DNA of 64,000 bases from an uncultured Rhodobacter sp. (GTDB lineage Bacteria > Pseudomonadota > Alphaproteobacteria > Rhodobacterales > Rhodobacteraceae). A program made the position numbers and the translations under genes. Under the pieces are notes generated by a model. It did not search any database. It worked only from the letters and a program-made list of their open reading frames with translations, and was not told where the DNA came from. The DNA is taken from contig CAMFII010000001.1 in the NCBI GenBank assembly GCA_945952585.1, positions 620,001 through 684,000 on the forward strand, given 5' to 3'. Shown here piece after piece: positions 62,923 through 64,000 of this stretch; the first letter of the stretch is position 1, and every line of letters begins with the position of its first letter.

Positions 62923-63518
62923 TGCCGCCGCTGAAGCTCGAGGTCTTTGACAGCGACGACCGGCCAGCGCTTGAAGGGACGGTGCCCGTTGGTACCGATC
63001 TGGAGGAGTTGCGCCTGGCGGCCTACGAGTCCGGCTATGCCGCAGGCTGGGAAGACGCCGCGGCCACCGAAGCGGAAGAGCAGACCAAGTTGCGGGCGGA
63101 CATTGCCCGCAACCTCCAATCCCTGTCCTTCACCTATCACGAGGCACGGAGCCATATCCTGCGAGCCCTCGGCCCGCTCTTGCAGGAAATGGCCTGTCAT
63201 ATCGTCCCTCAGTTGGCGCGCGATGCCCTTGCGCCGACCGTCCTGGAAGCCCTCATGCCGCTTGCTGAACGTTCCTCCGACGTACCGGTGACGATCGTCC
63301 TCAACCCGGTGGCCCGTCCGGCGGTCGAGCCGCTGCTGGAGGCGACCGCGGGCTTGCCAGTCCGTATCCGCGAGGAGCCTTCTCTGGGCGAGGGGCAGGT
63401 CTTCCTGATCTTCGAGAATGGCGAGATGCGCATCGACCTGCAGCATGCCGCGGAAGAAATCACCACCAGCCTGCAGCGCTTCTATCAGGTTGTCGAAGGA
63501 GAGCGGAAATATGGATGA
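62922..63518 (+). CDS. fliH: FliH-like export ATPase regulator
   Basis: This 198-residue protein has a glutamate-rich helical N-terminal half (LAAYESGYAAGWEDAAATEA) and a C-terminal half (VTIVLNPVARPAVEPLLEAT) with the FliH/YscL-like fold. It binds FliI and ties it to the gate and C ring. The overlap with the fliF stop suggests coupling. FliG is missing between fliF and this gene. Confidence 0.75.
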   Translation: MPPLKLEVFDSDDRPALEGTVPVGTDLEELRLAAYESGYAAGWEDAAATEAEEQTKLRADIARNLQSLSFTYHEARSHILRALGPLLQEMACHIVPQLARDALAPTVLEALMPLAERSSDVPVTIVLNPVARPAVEPLLEATAGLPVRIREEPSLGEGQVFLIFENGEMRIDLQHAAEEITTSLQRFYQVVEGERKYG

Positions 63519-63780
63519 CAATGGCGACCAGACTCCCTTCTCGCAGGTGCCGATCGAGGTCGTGATCTCGGTCGGTCGGGCGCGCCCACAGATCCGCGAT
63601 CTGTTGCGGTTGCAGCGTGACGCAGTCCTTGTCCTTGATCGCAGGGTCGATGACCCAGTCGAGCTTTATGTCGGTGATCGTCTGATCGCCCGGGGCGAGC
63701 TGACCGAACTGGACGGAGATCATGCCGGCCAGCTTGCCGTCCGGCTGACCGAAGTCGCCAACCTTCGCGGTGGCCTGTAA
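63511..63780 (+). CDS. fliN: Flagellar motor switch protein FliN
   Basis: This 89-residue SpoA-domain protein has VPIEVVISVGRARPQIRDLL and VELYVGDRLIARGELTEL, the FliN pattern. It forms the C-ring base and docks FliH-FliI. It overlaps fliH by eight bases and fliP by one. Confidence 0.92.
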   Translation: MDDNGDQTPFSQVPIEVVISVGRARPQIRDLLRLQRDAVLVLDRRVDDPVELYVGDRLIARGELTELDGDHAGQLAVRLTEVANLRGGL

Positions 63781-64000
63781 TGACGAAACGGATGATGCTG
63801 GCCGCCGCAGCCCTGGCCGTCGCCCTGGTCGCAGCCGGTCCGGCGCTTGCCCAGCAGGTCACCGTCGATCTGGGCAGCGACGCCTCGCTTGCGGCGCGCA
63901 GCATCCAGCTCATCACGCTCGTGACCCTGCTGAGCCTTGCACCCGGTCTGGCGGTCATGGTCACCTGCTTCCCCTTCGTCGTGACCGTCCTGTCGATCCT
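63780..64000 (+). CDS. fliP: Flagellar export gate protein FliP, N-terminal part
   Basis: The first 73 codons are visible; the gene runs off the window. A signal peptide (cleaved near ALAQQ) precedes the first helices (LITLVTLLSLAPGLAVMVTC, then FPFVVTVLSI). The usual SFTR of enterobacterial FliP is CFPF here. The ATG overlaps the fliN stop. Confidence 0.9.
   Translation, partial: MTKRMMLAAAALAVALVAAGPALAQQVTVDLGSDASLAARSIQLITLVTLLSLAPGLAVMVTCFPFVVTVLSI

Overview
This is a GC-rich chromosomal segment from an alphaproteobacterium, most likely family Rhodobacteraceae. The evidence is a CcrM-type methylase, the FlaF/FlbT flagellin regulators, the DUF4170-waaA-lpxK lipid A block, a dnaA-dnaN-recF-gyrB core and CtrA-like promoter boxes. 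No rRNA, tRNA, CRISPR array or intact mobile element was recognised.

Region 1 (1-19.6 kb) is housekeeping with some accessory genes: a pmbA 3' end, a CysQ-like phosphatase, a DEAD-box helicase with a long repetitive tail, a quinone oxidoreductase, DUF4170-waaA-lpxK, a CaiB-type CoA transferase, a DsbA-like oxidoreductase, a DUF721/DciA protein, mutY, alkB, a bicupin, ccrM and rnhB. It ends with small secreted proteins, an unusual membrane protein with a C-terminal OmpR-like winged helix, and a glycosyltransferase-FkbM fusion.

Region 2 (19.6-26.6 kb) holds a polyamine-type ABC transporter operon with its own XRE-cupin regulator. Behind its promoter lie decayed remains of nitrate assimilation genes (nirB and nasA joined by a deletion), then a DUF2478 gene.

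Region 3 (26.6-39.9 kb) is the replication core, all on the minus strand (gyrB, lysE-like, VOC, recF, dnaN, dnaA, rpsT), followed by an enoyl-CoA hydratase, mutM, and ubiE-ubiB on the plus strand. No convincing DnaA-box cluster was found.

Region 4 (39.9-64.0 kb) is one flagellar cluster in several divergent and convergent blocks: flgD-fliK; flgJ-flgN-fliC-flaF-flbT-DUF1217; fliI; flgB-flgC-fliE-fliQ-flgF-flgG-flgA-flgH-fliL; the minus-strand export and motor operon from fliL through motA and flhA to flhB; and fliF-fliH-fliN-fliP running off the end. Three flagellar intergenic regions carry TTAN-N7-TTAN boxes typical of CtrA, so the cluster looks like the native CtrA-controlled alphaproteobacterial flagellum. 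The same window carries ccrM with a GANTC cluster in its promoter, so parts of the CtrA/CcrM/DnaA cell-cycle circuit may sit together. The least understood parts are a 719-residue periplasmic protein in the motA operon beside a MotE-like chaperone, and the inverted-topology winged-helix membrane protein.
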